Below are positions 6,375-15,732 of a stretch of 64,000 bases of DNA, piece after piece; the stretch's first letter is position 1; each line of letters begins with the position of its first letter. The notes beneath the pieces were generated by a model. It was not told where the DNA came from. It ran no database searches and worked only from the letters and a program-made list of their open reading frames with translations. The position numbers and the translations under genes are program-made. Where the stretch lies: positions 62,001-126,000 of the forward strand of contig NZ_NOKT01000001.1 in assembly GCF_002237655.1 (NCBI RefSeq), written 5' to 3'. The DNA is from Streptomyces sp. XY006. Its GTDB lineage: Bacteria; Actinomycetota; Actinomycetes; Streptomycetales; Streptomycetaceae.

Positions 6375-8477
6375 CTACGACGTGCCGCGGGCCGGCAGTC
6401 CGGCCAGCACCCGGTCGGGTGTGAGGGGCAGTTCGCGGAAGCGGACGCCCGTGGCGTGGTGCACCGCGTTGCCGATCGCCGCGGCCGTCCCCACGATGCC
6501 GATCTCCCCGATCCCCTTGCTGCCCATCGGATTGAGCCGGGAGTCGTCCTCGTCGAGCCAGTGCGCCTCGATCTCCGCGACGTCCGCGTGCACCGGCACG
6601 TGGTACGACGCCAGGTCCGACTCCACGAAGTCACCGAACGCGGCGTCCATCGTGCTGCCCTCGGTCAGCGCCATGCCCAGCCCCATCGTCATGCCGCCGA
6701 CGAACTGGGAGCGCGCGGTACGGGCGTTGAGGATCCGCCCGGCGGCGTACACCCCCAGCAGACGGGCCACCCGGACCTCGCCGCTGGCCGTGTCCACGGC
6801 GACCTCGGCGAAGTGCGCCCCGAAGGCGTGCCGCGCATATGCGCTCTCGGCGTCCGCCGTCCCCGTGGTGTCCGCGTGGGCGTCGATGCCCTGCAGGGGC
6901 AGCGGGCCGGTGTGCCCGGCGAGCCGGTGCGTCAGCCGGGCGCAGGCCTCGTGGACCGCCCAGCCCCAGGAGGCGGTGCCGGACGAGCCGCCGGCCAGCG
7001 GAGCCGACGGCAGTTCGGTGCTGCCGACCTCGATCCGCACCCGTTCCAGCGGCACCTCCAGCGCGTCGGCCGCCACCTGCGCCAGCACGGTCCGGGCGCC
7101 CGTGCCGATGTCGGTGGCGTCGGTCCGCACCGCGAACGTGCCGTCGGACAGCGCACGCGCCTCGGCCGTGGAGGGCCCAACCAGCACCGGATACGTCGCC
7201 GCCGCCACGCCCGTCCCCAGCAGCAGCGGCCCGTCCCGGCGCGAGCGGGGGCGCGGATCCCGCCGGTCCCACCCGAACCGCCGGGCGCCCTCGCGCAGGC
7301 ACTCGGCCAGGTGCCGGCTGCTGAACGGCCTGCCGCTGTCCGGTTCGACGTCCGGCTCGTTGCGCACGCGCAGCTCGATCGGGTCCATGCCCAGCTCGCC
7401 CGCCAGCTCGTCCACGGCGGACTCCAGCGCGTACATCCCCGGTGCCTCGCCCGGCGCCCGCATCCACGACGGCGAGGGCACGTCCAGCGCCGCGACCCGG
7501 TGCAGGGTCCGGCGGTGCGGCGCGGCGTACATGATGCGGGCGGGCACCGCCGCGTGCTCGACGAACTCCTTGACGCGCGAGGTGTGCGTGGTGACCTCGT
7601 GGGTGAGGCAGGAGAGCCGTCCGTCGGCGTCGGCCCCGAGGCGCAGCCGGTGCAGGGTCGGGGCGCGGTGCCCGACGACGGCCGGCAGGTAGCGGCGGGG
7701 GAAGGCCACCGTGACCGGCCTGCCGGTGTGCCGCGCCGCCATCGCGGCGAGCACCACGTCGGGCCGCGGTGTGCCCTTGGAACCGAAGCCGCCGCCGACG
7801 TGTTCGGCCGTGACGACGATCCGCTCCTCGGGCAGGCCGAACAGCCCCGCGAGCACGGCCCGTACGGTGTGGGCGCCCTGGCTGGAGGTGTGCACCAGGA
7901 GCCGGCCGTCCTCCCAGCGGGCGGTGCTGGCGTGCGGCTCCATGGGGTGGTTGTGCAGCGGCGGCACCCGGTAGGCGACGTCGACGCGGACGGCCGAGTT
8001 CTCGAACGCGCCGTCGGGATCGCCCTGTTCGCGTACGCCCGGCTGCCCCGCGCTGGCCTCCTCGGGCACGTACAGGCCCGGGTGTGACGGGGTGAGGACG
8101 ACGTCGTGCTTCCCGGCCTCGTAGCCGACGCGGACCGCGGCGGCGCCCGCCCGGGCCGCCTCCAGGGTCTCGGCCACCACCAGGGCCACGAACCAGCCGC
8201 GGTGCGGGACCCGGGGATCCTGCAGCACGGCGAGCGTGGCGTCGTCCGGCTCCGCGAGCCGCGGCGCGTTCTCGTGGGTGAGGACGTCGAGCACACCGGG
8301 CACGGCCAGGGCGGCCGCCGTGTCGATGCCGGTCACGCGCCCCCGGGCCACGGCCGCGGGCACGGGCCAGGCCTGGACCCGGCCGGGGAGCGGGAACTCG
8401 GCGGCGTAGCGGGCGGTGCCGCCGACCTTCTCGCGGCCCTCCCGGCGTTCGGCCGGAGCGCCCGTGGTGCCGGTCAT
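6375..8477 (-). CDS. Molybdopterin-binding subunit of aldehyde oxidoreductase (PaoC-like)
   Basis: 700 residues, the large subunit of a xanthine dehydrogenase-family enzyme. Visible motifs: GGGFGSKG for the molybdenum cofactor, the substrate-entry segment HNHPMEPHAS, GGSSGTASWGW, and the C-terminal GSKGIGEIGIVGTAAAIGNA containing the conserved catalytic Glu. It hydroxylates aldehydes or N-heterocycles in the cytoplasm, passing electrons to the 2Fe-2S and FAD subunits. The start ATG overlaps the stop of the FAD subunit gene by four bases (ATGA), so the three genes form a tight operon. No cofactor-insertion chaperone of XdhC/PaoD type is adjacent. Confidence 0.95.
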   Translation of the reverse strand: MTGTTGAPAERREGREKVGGTARYAAEFPLPGRVQAWPVPAAVARGRVTGIDTAAALAVPGVLDVLTHENAPRLAEPDDATLAVLQDPRVPHRGWFVALVVAETLEAARAGAAAVRVGYEAGKHDVVLTPSHPGLYVPEEASAGQPGVREQGDPDGAFENSAVRVDVAYRVPPLHNHPMEPHASTARWEDGRLLVHTSSQGAHTVRAVLAGLFGLPEERIVVTAEHVGGGFGSKGTPRPDVVLAAMAARHTGRPVTVAFPRRYLPAVVGHRAPTLHRLRLGADADGRLSCLTHEVTTHTSRVKEFVEHAAVPARIMYAAPHRRTLHRVAALDVPSPSWMRAPGEAPGMYALESAVDELAGELGMDPIELRVRNEPDVEPDSGRPFSSRHLAECLREGARRFGWDRRDPRPRSRRDGPLLLGTGVAAATYPVLVGPSTAEARALSDGTFAVRTDATDIGTGARTVLAQVAADALEVPLERVRIEVGSTELPSAPLAGGSSGTASWGWAVHEACARLTHRLAGHTGPLPLQGIDAHADTTGTADAESAYARHAFGAHFAEVAVDTASGEVRVARLLGVYAAGRILNARTARSQFVGGMTMGLGMALTEGSTMDAAFGDFVESDLASYHVPVHADVAEIEAHWLDEDDSRLNPMGSKGIGEIGIVGTAAAIGNAVHHATGVRFRELPLTPDRVLAGLPARGTS

Positions 8478-9474
8478 GAGGCCCTCCTGCCCAGCGCGGT
8501 GTCCGTGAGCCGGGACAGCACGTCCACGGCGAGGTTCCGGGCGAGCGGCACCTTGTAGCCGTTGTCCCGCAGCGGCCGCGCGGCGGACAGCTCCAGGTCG
8601 ACGGCGTGCTCGAACGCGGCGGCGGTCGGAGCGGCCCCGGTGAGCGCCTCCTCCGCGCGCCGGGCCCGCCAGGGCCGGTGTGCCAGCGCCCCGAAGGCGA
8701 TCGCGACCCGGTCGGTCACGCCGTCCCGGAGCCGCAGCACGACCGCGACGGACGCGAGCGCGAAGGCGTACGAGGCCCGGTCACGTGCCTTGCGGTACGC
8801 CGAGGGCAGCCCGGCCGTCGCGGCCGGCAGCACCACGCCGGTGATCAGCTCGCCCGGGCGGATCTCGGTGTCCCGCTCGGGCCGGTCCCCGGGCAGCCGG
8901 TGGAAGTCGGCCGCGGCGACGCTCCGGGCGCCGTCGGGCCCGGACAGCTCGACCCGCCCGTCGAGAGCGGCCAGCGCCACCGCCATGTCGGAGGGGTGGG
9001 TGGCGATGCAGTGCGCCGAGTGCCCGAGCACGGCGTGATCGCGGTGGACGCCGTCGCGCGCGCCGCAGCCGCTGCCCGGCTCGCGCTTGTTGCACGGCTT
9101 CGACAGGTCCTGGAAGTAGGGGCACCGGGTGCGCTGGAGCAGGTTCCCGCCGGTCGTGGCGGCGTTGCGCAGCTGCCCGGAGGCGCCCGCGAGGACCGCC
9201 TGGGACAGCGCCGGGTACCGGTCGCGGACCAGGGGGTGGGCCGCGAGGTCGCTGTTGCGGACCGTCGCCCCGATCCGCAGGCCCCCGTCCGGCAGTTCCT
9301 CCACCGCGTCCAGCGGCAGGCGGGTGACGTCGACGAGGGCGGCGGGCGTCTCGACGCCGAGCTTCATCAGATCGACCAGGTTGGTGCCGCCCGCGAGGTA
9401 GCGGGCACCGGGGTGCGAGGCGTACGCGGTGGTCGCCTCCTCGACGCTCCCGGCGCGGACGTAGGCGAACTCCT

Positions 9475-9478
<4 letters not shown>
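8474..9478 (-). CDS. FAD-binding subunit of aldehyde oxidoreductase, with extra Cys cluster (PaoB-like)
   Basis: 334 residues. FAD-binding signature YLAGGTNLVDLMK and the TTGGNLLQRTRCPYF segment identify the CoxM/XdhB family. Four Cys lie in an inserted loop (RCPYF, PCNKR, GSGCGA, AHCIA), the arrangement that holds an additional [4Fe-4S] cluster in E. coli PaoB. Start ATG 9478 begins MKEFAYVRAGSVEEA; an upstream extension of the frame overlaps the 2Fe-2S gene and is discarded. It overlaps both neighbours by four bases. Role: electron relay from the 2Fe-2S subunit to the final acceptor. Confidence 0.95.
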
Positions 9479-10005
<527 letters not shown>

Positions 10006-10096
10006 GCGTGGTGGACCTTCCCGGGCGGGCCGTACTGCCGTGGGCACCGCGTATCCACGACAGCACGCCTGACACGCGCGCCCGGCGAGGGAGGCG

Positions 10097-11239
10097 CTAA
10101 CGCTCGGATCTCACCTGCTGGGCCTCGGCGCTCTCGCCGTCCCGGGACGGGGCCGCGGGCAGGATCGCCTTGAAGCGTTCGAACGTGCGTGTGATCTGCT
10201 GGAGCGGGGACGCGGCGGGCGCGTCGGGCGACTGCTCGCGCGGGGGAGCGGCCGCCGCCGTCTCCTGGTAGGCCGCCAGCGCCTCGTGGGCGCGTTCGGC
10301 CGCCTCCCGGTACAGGTCACGCGACTTCGTCATGGCCTCCAGCGCCTCGGCGTACATGGCCACCAGGCCGCGCTGGCGGTCCAGCTCCTCCTGGAGCGTC
10401 AGCAGGTGCCAGTCCTCGCGCAGCGCCCTGAGGGGCTCCTCGGCGCCGACGGGCAGGGGCCTGGGCAGCGCGGCGAACCGCCGGACCGTGTCCACCAGGT
10501 CGGCCGGCTCCGAACCGTCGAGGAAGACCGCCCGCACGGAGAAGTCCCGGGCGTCGTAGCCCTCGGGTGCCGGGGTGCCGGGCAGCACCACGGCACCGCC
10601 GCGCGGCACCTCCACGCCCGCGTCCCGCAGCGCCCAGTTCAGCCCGCGCAACTGCTGCGGCGCGGCGCGGTGCTCCACCACGCGGTGCCGCAGCCCCGGC
10701 GGCAGCCAGCGCGCCAGCGGCACCCGGCCGCGGTCGTCGGTGGTCATCGCCTCGTGGACGACCACATGGATGTGCCACCCGCCCCGCACCGCACCGCGCA
10801 GCAGGCGCCGGACCTCCTTGTCGTCCCGGGGCAGGGGGTTGATCTCGCCGAGGGACAGCTGCGCGGTGGCGTCCTGGTCCCAGGCGGTGTCCGGCTCCTG
10901 CGGCCAGAACAGCGCGGCGGGGGACGGCCAGTGGTCGCACCACGGCTCCTCGGCCTCGGCGGCCAGCAGCCACTCCTGGCGGTCGTCCGCCCCGGCCGCG
11001 ACGCTCAGCCGGGCGCGCACGGTCACACCGTCGCCGGCCCGCCAGCGGGCCTCGAAGACCCGCTCGGCCGGACCGGTCTCGGCCTCGGGCAGCTCCAGGA
11101 AGTCGTCGATGTCCCGGTCGTCCTTGCGCCGCTGCAGCGAGCGCCGGAGGACGTCTTCCGCGGCGCCTGAGGCATGGCGGCCGCGCGCCAGCCACACCGT
11201 GGCGGGGGTCAGGGGGCGGGCGGTGTCGGATGTCGGCAT
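10097..11239 (-). CDS. Unrecognised 380-residue protein with C-terminal coiled coil
   Basis: I do not recognise this family. The first 250 residues look like a globular alpha/beta domain rich in Trp and Pro (EPWCDHWPSPAALFWPQEP, GGWHIHVVVHEAM, VPLARWLPPGLRHRVVEHR, a basic patch). Residues about 285-340 form a heptad-like helix (WHLLTLQEELDRQRGLVAMY, then EALEAMTKSRDLYREAAERA), followed by a disordered tail. The style recalls components of actinobacterial multi-protein conflict systems, but no partner ATPase, protease or vWA gene is nearby. It lies 91 bases upstream of the oxidoreductase operon on the same strand. No signal peptide or membrane helix. Confidence 0.75.
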   Translation of the reverse strand: MPTSDTARPLTPATVWLARGRHASGAAEDVLRRSLQRRKDDRDIDDFLELPEAETGPAERVFEARWRAGDGVTVRARLSVAAGADDRQEWLLAAEAEEPWCDHWPSPAALFWPQEPDTAWDQDATAQLSLGEINPLPRDDKEVRRLLRGAVRGGWHIHVVVHEAMTTDDRGRVPLARWLPPGLRHRVVEHRAAPQQLRGLNWALRDAGVEVPRGGAVVLPGTPAPEGYDARDFSVRAVFLDGSEPADLVDTVRRFAALPRPLPVGAEEPLRALREDWHLLTLQEELDRQRGLVAMYAEALEAMTKSRDLYREAAERAHEALAAYQETAAAAPPREQSPDAPAASPLQQITRTFERFKAILPAAPSRDGESAEAQQVRSER

Positions 11240-11917
11240 GGGTCCATCTGTAAGCGGGAGTACGTGCGCCTGCCAGTATCGTCACCGCAGGCAGGTGGGT
11301 GTGACCCGGGGTCACGCAGTCCCTACCCCGGCTGCGCCGCGGCATGTGTCCCGGGCGCGGCGCGGTGCGGCATCCGGCGGCGCCCGGCGGTGGAGCGAGG
11401 GGCGCGGCAGCTGCGCCGCGCGCACGGGGTGTGCGCGCCGCGCGCACATCGGTGGATCTCACTCGTGGCCCCGCCGGCGCGCGGTCCCGACAATGGTGCG
11501 CACGAGCAGGGCCCGCCCTCCATCCGCATCGGGACGGGCCCTGCTCGCCGCGCGTCCGCACGGGGCGAGCACCTCCCACTGGCGGGGGCGCCCGCCCACC
11601 CCGCTCGCCGGCCGCGGAGACGACGCAGCGCGCAGAAGCGTCTCGTTCTCCTTCAGCAGACGTCTTGCTCCTCTTATCGGAAGAAGCGCCGTCCTGCCCC
11701 GTCCGACCCGCACGCCCGGTGTACACGCCTGGTCCGGTCCGCCGGCCGCCCTGTAGACCGGTGGTCGTGGCTGCGCGTCCCGGCCCGGAGAGCGAAGCGT
11801 CTCCGTCCGGCCCGAGATGCTCCCGCGCACGCCGCGATCCCCCGCACGTCGTACGGCCTGCAGTTCCGAACGCCGCGTCACCACAGGGCACACACGGCTG
11901 AAGGAGAGTTGAGACAA
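11240..11917. other. 678-bp intergenic region with palindrome and long hairpin
   Basis: No convincing gene in either strand: open frames here lack family features or ribosome-binding sites. It holds two structures. GTGACCC/GGGTCAC (11301-11315, one-base centre) is a perfect palindrome about 60 bases upstream of the 11239 start, plausible as an operator. GAGCAGGGCCCG (11504-11515) pairs perfectly with CGGGCCCTGCTC (11535-11546) across a 19-base loop, far from any stop codon. The last 100 bases should contain the promoter of the aerolysin-like gene; I could not fix a -10/-35 pair. Confidence 0.6.
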
Positions 11918-12976
11918 GTGGGCAAGGACAGCGCGACCAACCCCGTCGGCCGGGCCTACCTCGGCGACGTGTTCATGCGGCACCCGCTCACCACGAGGAA
12001 CCAGGAAGAGCTCGACATCGCGGCCAAGGCCGATTCCATCCTGGAACGGAACCTGAAGTCGCTGAAGAGAACCCCCGAGGGCGGAGGGGAGCCGATCACT
12101 CCGGTGGGCTTCTCCCTCAACGGCGTGCGGTACGGCCGGTTTCCCGAGGAGGAGAACACGGCGCTGGAGCGCGGATGGCGGGCCTACATGAATCTGGGCG
12201 TGCCGCTGATCGAGGAGCAGAGCGACATCCTCCAGCCGCCCCCCGACATGCTGTCCAAGCAAACCTACGTGAACGCCACCGACCCCATCGAGATCACCGC
12301 GACGGACACGGTCGAGTTCTCGGTCTCGAACACGATCAGCTGGTCCCTCCAGGGCACGGTGCAGCTCACGTTCGGCGCCAAGGCCACCGCGTCGGTGCAG
12401 GCCCAGTTGCAGAAGGCCATGGCGCTGAACCAGTCCCAGAAGACGACCGTGAAGAACAGCAAGGACAACGTCGGCGTCGACAACGAGTCACAGGTCCAGG
12501 CGACGGGGACGACGACGGCGTCGAGCACCGTCACGGGGACCGGAGAGTTGTCGGCCCAGCTGATGCTCGGGATCACCGCATCGGTCAGCGGTTCGCTGAC
12601 CACCGCGTGGAAGCACACCTCGTCGCTGAGCCTGAAGGTGCCCAGCCGGGTCGACGTCATGGCCACCACACGACGGCAGATCAGGCGTTTCGACTACGCG
12701 ATCCCGGTCACCTTCGGCGGGTGGGTCGCCCTGTACTACCCGGAGCCGGTGCCCGTGCAGTGGACGCCTCCGCAGGCGGCGACCCCGCGCCATGCGCAGG
12801 TCATCGCCTGGCCGCTCAGTGAGATCGCCCATGCCAGCAACTACTTCGACATGGCGGACGAGAACAGGCGCTTCCTGCAGAAGGGCGTGGCCGAGGTCGT
12901 CGCCGTCAGGGTCGGCGAGCACCGGGTGTTCCAGCCCGAGAAGATCGACTACGAGAGCCAGAAGCAGCCGCTCTGA
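11918..12976 (+). CDS. Putative aerolysin-like (ETX/MTX2-type) beta pore-forming protein
   Basis: 352 residues from GTG 11918, with AAGGAG at 11901-11906. Residues 1-110 are mixed helix and loop. From about 117 to 280 the sequence is long alternating beta-strand, very rich in Ser/Thr: ITATDTVEFSVSNTISWSLQ, then TVQLTFGAKATASVQAQL, an amphipathic insert (QSQKTTVKNSKDNVG), then TASSTVTGTGELSAQLML and TASVSGSLTTAW. It ends in a strand pair KVPSRVDVMATTRR and FDYAIPVTFGGWVALYYP. Two long polar strands flanking an amphipathic hairpin are the hallmark of aerolysin-fold pore formers. There is no signal peptide. Assignment rests on pattern, not alignment. The beta-propeller gene follows after 46 bases. 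Confidence 0.55.
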   Translation: MGKDSATNPVGRAYLGDVFMRHPLTTRNQEELDIAAKADSILERNLKSLKRTPEGGGEPITPVGFSLNGVRYGRFPEEENTALERGWRAYMNLGVPLIEEQSDILQPPPDMLSKQTYVNATDPIEITATDTVEFSVSNTISWSLQGTVQLTFGAKATASVQAQLQKAMALNQSQKTTVKNSKDNVGVDNESQVQATGTTTASSTVTGTGELSAQLMLGITASVSGSLTTAWKHTSSLSLKVPSRVDVMATTRRQIRRFDYAIPVTFGGWVALYYPEPVPVQWTPPQAATPRHAQVIAWPLSEIAHASNYFDMADENRRFLQKGVAEVVAVRVGEHRVFQPEKIDYESQKQPL

Positions 12977-13022
12977 CCGCCTTCGGTGTCACCGTCCGTC
13001 GAGGAGATCGGGAGACAAGGCC

Positions 13023-14198
13023 GTGTCCTTCAAGAACGTGTTCGATGCCGGTGGGAGCGAAGCCGGTTCCGCCAGGAAAGCCGCCGACGACCTCAACCGC
13101 GACACCCCCGGCGCCGACGGCGTCTCGGGCGATGTGCGCGATCTGGAGAACGAGCGCGATCCGGGGGTGATGCGCCAGACGGCTCACGGGGCCTTCGCCG
13201 TGATGGGGTTCCTCGGCCCTCTCCTGCAGAAGTTCCAGGACGTCTCCGCTGCTCAGCGCCAGGTCGCCGAGGACCCCGGTGCGACGTCCGGGATGGCCGC
13301 GTCGGCCGTGAAGGCGGCCGGGCCGCCGAAGGTGGACCTCAGCCCCGAGGACCTGCCGAAGCCGGAGGACCTGGCGAAGATGATCGGCAGCCGGACGAGC
13401 TTCGCCCGGATCGCCACGGGCCTGGGAGCGTCCGAGGGCCTCGCAGTGGACCCGGCCCGGAACACGGCCTATGTGGCCGACCGGGCCGGCCGGAAACTGT
13501 CCGCGGTGAAGCTCGACACCGGCGCCCACCACGTGGTCGCGAGCGGCCTCGGCGACCTGGGCGACGTGGCGGTGGACGGCGAGGGCACGGCCTACACCAC
13601 GGACTACGCCGGCGCCCGTCTGCTCGCGGTGGACCTCTCCAGCGGCACGTCCCGCAAGGTCGCCGACGTCCCGGGCGCGTACGGCGTCGCCCTGGACGGC
13701 GTGGGCACGGCGTACGTCGCCAACTGGGCCGACGGGCACCTGGTCGCGGTCGACCTGGGCAGCGGCGGGAAACGGACGGTCACCGAGGCCCTGCCGGGCG
13801 GCATCGCAGGGGTGGCGCTGGACGGGCAGGGCAAGGCGTACGTCGGCCGGCGGGAGGGCGGCGGCGACCTGTTCGAGGTCGACCTGGCGGACGGCACCCA
13901 CCGCCTGGTGACCAGCCTGGACGGGGCGAGCACCGTACGCGTGGTGCTCGACGGGACCGGTCGGGCCTACACCTGTGACCACAGGGGCGGGCGCCTGTAC
14001 GAGATCACCCTGGCCGATGGCGCCCAGCGCGTCGTGGCGACCGGTCTGGGCGTCTGCGAGGGCCTCGCCCTGGACGGTGCCGGTGACCGGATCCTCGTCA
14101 GCAACCACGCGGGAGAGCTGTGGCAGATCTCCCTGCGCGCGGCCCGGGGCCTGGGCGGCGTCGGCATGGTGGTGGTGCCGCCGGAGCGCAGGGCCTGA
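13023..14198 (+). CDS. NHL/SMP-30-like six-bladed beta-propeller protein
   Basis: 391 residues from GTG 13023 (GGGAGACAAGG just upstream). Residues 1-130 are helical and Ala/Asp-rich with a hydrophobic stretch ([16 protein letters not shown]). Six ~40-residue blades follow, each of type GLG..EGLAVD..G.AYVAD..G..L.AVDL: starts near [42 protein letters not shown] and CEGLALD. Propellers of this kind bind ligands or protein partners, and some are lactonases; the metal ligands of SMP-30 are not obvious. No signal peptide. Co-orientation with the aerolysin-like gene suggests it partners, targets or restrains that protein (inference). Confidence 0.8.
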   Translation: MSFKNVFDAGGSEAGSARKAADDLNRDTPGADGVSGDVRDLENERDPGVMRQTAHGAFAVMGFLGPLLQKFQDVSAAQRQVAEDPGATSGMAASAVKAAGPPKVDLSPEDLPKPEDLAKMIGSRTSFARIATGLGASEGLAVDPARNTAYVADRAGRKLSAVKLDTGAHHVVASGLGDLGDVAVDGEGTAYTTDYAGARLLAVDLSSGTSRKVADVPGAYGVALDGVGTAYVANWADGHLVAVDLGSGGKRTVTEALPGGIAGVALDGQGKAYVGRREGGGDLFEVDLADGTHRLVTSLDGASTVRVVLDGTGRAYTCDHRGGRLYEITLADGAQRVVATGLGVCEGLALDGAGDRILVSNHAGELWQISLRAARGLGGVGMVVVPPERRA

Positions 14199-14204
14199 CG
14201 GATC

Positions 14205-14251
14205 GGCACCGGCGGGCGCCGCGCTCCGGCGGCGCCCTTCCGGCCGGTGCC
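14205..14251 (+). terminator. Two-tier hairpin after the beta-propeller gene
   Basis: An outer stem GGCACCGG/CCGGTGCC (14205-14212, 14244-14251) encloses an inner stem GGGCGCCG/CGGCGCCC (14214-14221, 14230-14237), starting 6 bases after the TGA. It should end transcription of the two-gene operon. Confidence 0.6.
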
Positions 14252-14430
14252 GAAGGCCGTCCGCCGCCGGTTGCCAGGTCGTGCCGAGGCCGCACAGCGT
14301 CGTGTCCCGGTCGTTGCCGGCGCACGCGCGCGCGTCACCGTCTCGAAGGGTGACGGGCGATCCCGGTTTCCGCGGCCGGTGTGCGAGGCTGGAGCCGCGT
14401 GGATCGACGCAGAGAGAAAGGGGACGCGCC

Positions 14431-14946
14431 ATGAGCGACGTCGAGGAGAGGGCGCTGCTCGCGGGTGGCTGCTTCTGGGGGATGCAGGAACTGATCCGGT
14501 CGCTGCCCGGGGTCGTGCGCACCCGGGTGGGCTACAGCGGTGACGACGGCAAGCCCCACCCCACCTACCGGGACCACGGGCGGCACGCGGAGTCGATCGA
14601 GATCGTCTTCGACCCCACGGCCACCGACTACCGCGCGATCCTGGAGTACTTCTTCCAGATCCACGACCCGACCACCCGCAACCGGCAGGGCAACGACGTG
14701 GGGCTCAGCTACCGCTCCGCCATCTTCTACCTGGACGACGAGCAGCGGCGCATCGCGCAGGACACCATCGCCGACGTCGAGGCGTCCGGGCTGTGGCCGG
14801 GCCCGGTGGTGACCGAGGTCGTACCGGCCGGTCCCTTCTGGGAGGCCGAGCCGGAGCACCAGGACTACCTCCAGCGCTACCCCGACGGCTACACCTGCCA
14901 CTTCCCGCGCCCGAACTGGCGGTTGCCCAAGCGCGCGGAGTCCTGA
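14431..14946 (+). CDS. msrA: Peptide methionine sulfoxide reductase MsrA
   Basis: 171 residues. The active-site motif [11 protein letters not shown] carries the nucleophilic Cys near the N-terminus; [24 protein letters not shown] and the [20 protein letters not shown] tail are typical of the family. It reduces the S-epimer of methionine sulfoxide in proteins using thioredoxin-type reductants, protecting against oxidative damage in the cytoplasm. The GAGAGAAAGGGGA stretch upstream of ATG 14431 is the ribosome-binding region. The resolving Cys is probably the one in YTCHF. Monocistronic, ending in a strong terminator. Confidence 0.97.
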   Translation: MSDVEERALLAGGCFWGMQELIRSLPGVVRTRVGYSGDDGKPHPTYRDHGRHAESIEIVFDPTATDYRAILEYFFQIHDPTTRNRQGNDVGLSYRSAIFYLDDEQRRIAQDTIADVEASGLWPGPVVTEVVPAGPFWEAEPEHQDYLQRYPDGYTCHFPRPNWRLPKRAES

Positions 14947-14962
14947 ACCGCGCGCCCCACGA

Positions 14963-14997
14963 GCGCGGCCGGGAAGGTCCTCCCTCCCCGGCCGCGC
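14963..14997 (+). terminator. Rho-independent terminator of msrA
   Basis: GCGCGGCCGGG (14963-14973) pairs perfectly with CCCGGCCGCGC (14987-14997) over a 13-base loop and is followed by TTGTTTT, a rare U-tract in such GC-rich DNA. Confidence 0.85.
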
Positions 14998-15103
14998 TTG
15001 TTTTCTGCTCCTGCCTGGCGCTCGAGCCGGGCCTGTGACGCGGTGAGCCCTCGGCAGGTCACCTTCTCGACCGGTGACGAGCTGCCCGCGCGGCGTCACC
15101 GCC

Positions 15104-15664
15104 TCAGCCGCTCTGCCGGAGCGTCCTCCTGCGGGCGCGGTACGCCGCCGCCTTGATCCTGTTGCCGCAGGACTCCATGCCGCACCACTGCCGCCGCATG
15201 CCGCGGGACCGGTCGAGGTAGACCCGGGTGCACTCGGCGTCCCCGCACTCCTTCATCAGGGGCACGTCCGGGCCGCTGAGCAGCTCCACCGCCTGCCGGG
15301 CGACCGTGGCCAGCGCCTGCTCCGGAGTGGCGTCGGTGTGCCGGCCCGTCAGCGTGAGCTGCGGCGTCACCGGGGCCTTGCGCGCGGCGGCGTTGAGCAC
15401 CGCGAGCGCCTCCCGGTCGAACTCCTCGCCGAGGCGGCGGTTGGTGACGAGCCGGTGGACCGCCTCGCGCACGGCGACGGCCGCACGGACGTCGTCCTGC
15501 TCCGCGGGAGTGATCGTGTCCACGAGCCCGGACTCCAGATACCAGGCGTTCAGTCTGTCCGGCGTCGTGAACATCTCGCACCGCGTCGAGCGCCGGGCGC
15601 GCAGCGTCGCGGCGAAGTCCAGCGCCGGGTGCCCGCAGACGAAGACATGATCACCACGATTCAC
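15104..15664 (-). CDS. ABATE/CGNR zinc-finger transcriptional regulator
   Basis: 186 residues from GTG 15664. The N-terminal ABATE domain begins VCGHPALDFAATL, with the DRLNAWYLESGLV segment. The C-terminal CGNR finger reads MKECGDAECTRVYLDRSRGM then WCGMESCGNRIKAAAYR, giving four zinc-ligand Cys. Members are thought to bind DNA and act as stress-related regulators in actinobacteria. The frame is open to 15742, but GTG 15664 with AGGATGGTGAG upstream gives the family's start. It lies 68 bases after an ABC-F gene on the same strand and might be co-transcribed with it. Confidence 0.9.
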   Translation of the reverse strand: MNRGDHVFVCGHPALDFAATLRARRSTRCEMFTTPDRLNAWYLESGLVDTITPAEQDDVRAAVAVREAVHRLVTNRRLGEEFDREALAVLNAAARKAPVTPQLTLTGRHTDATPEQALATVARQAVELLSGPDVPLMKECGDAECTRVYLDRSRGMRRQWCGMESCGNRIKAAAYRARRRTLRQSG

Positions 15665-15732
15665 CTCACCATCCTGACGGGTGACGGTTCGGCCGGGCAA
15701 CGACACGTCACCGTGCAGGCCGGTGACCGCCC

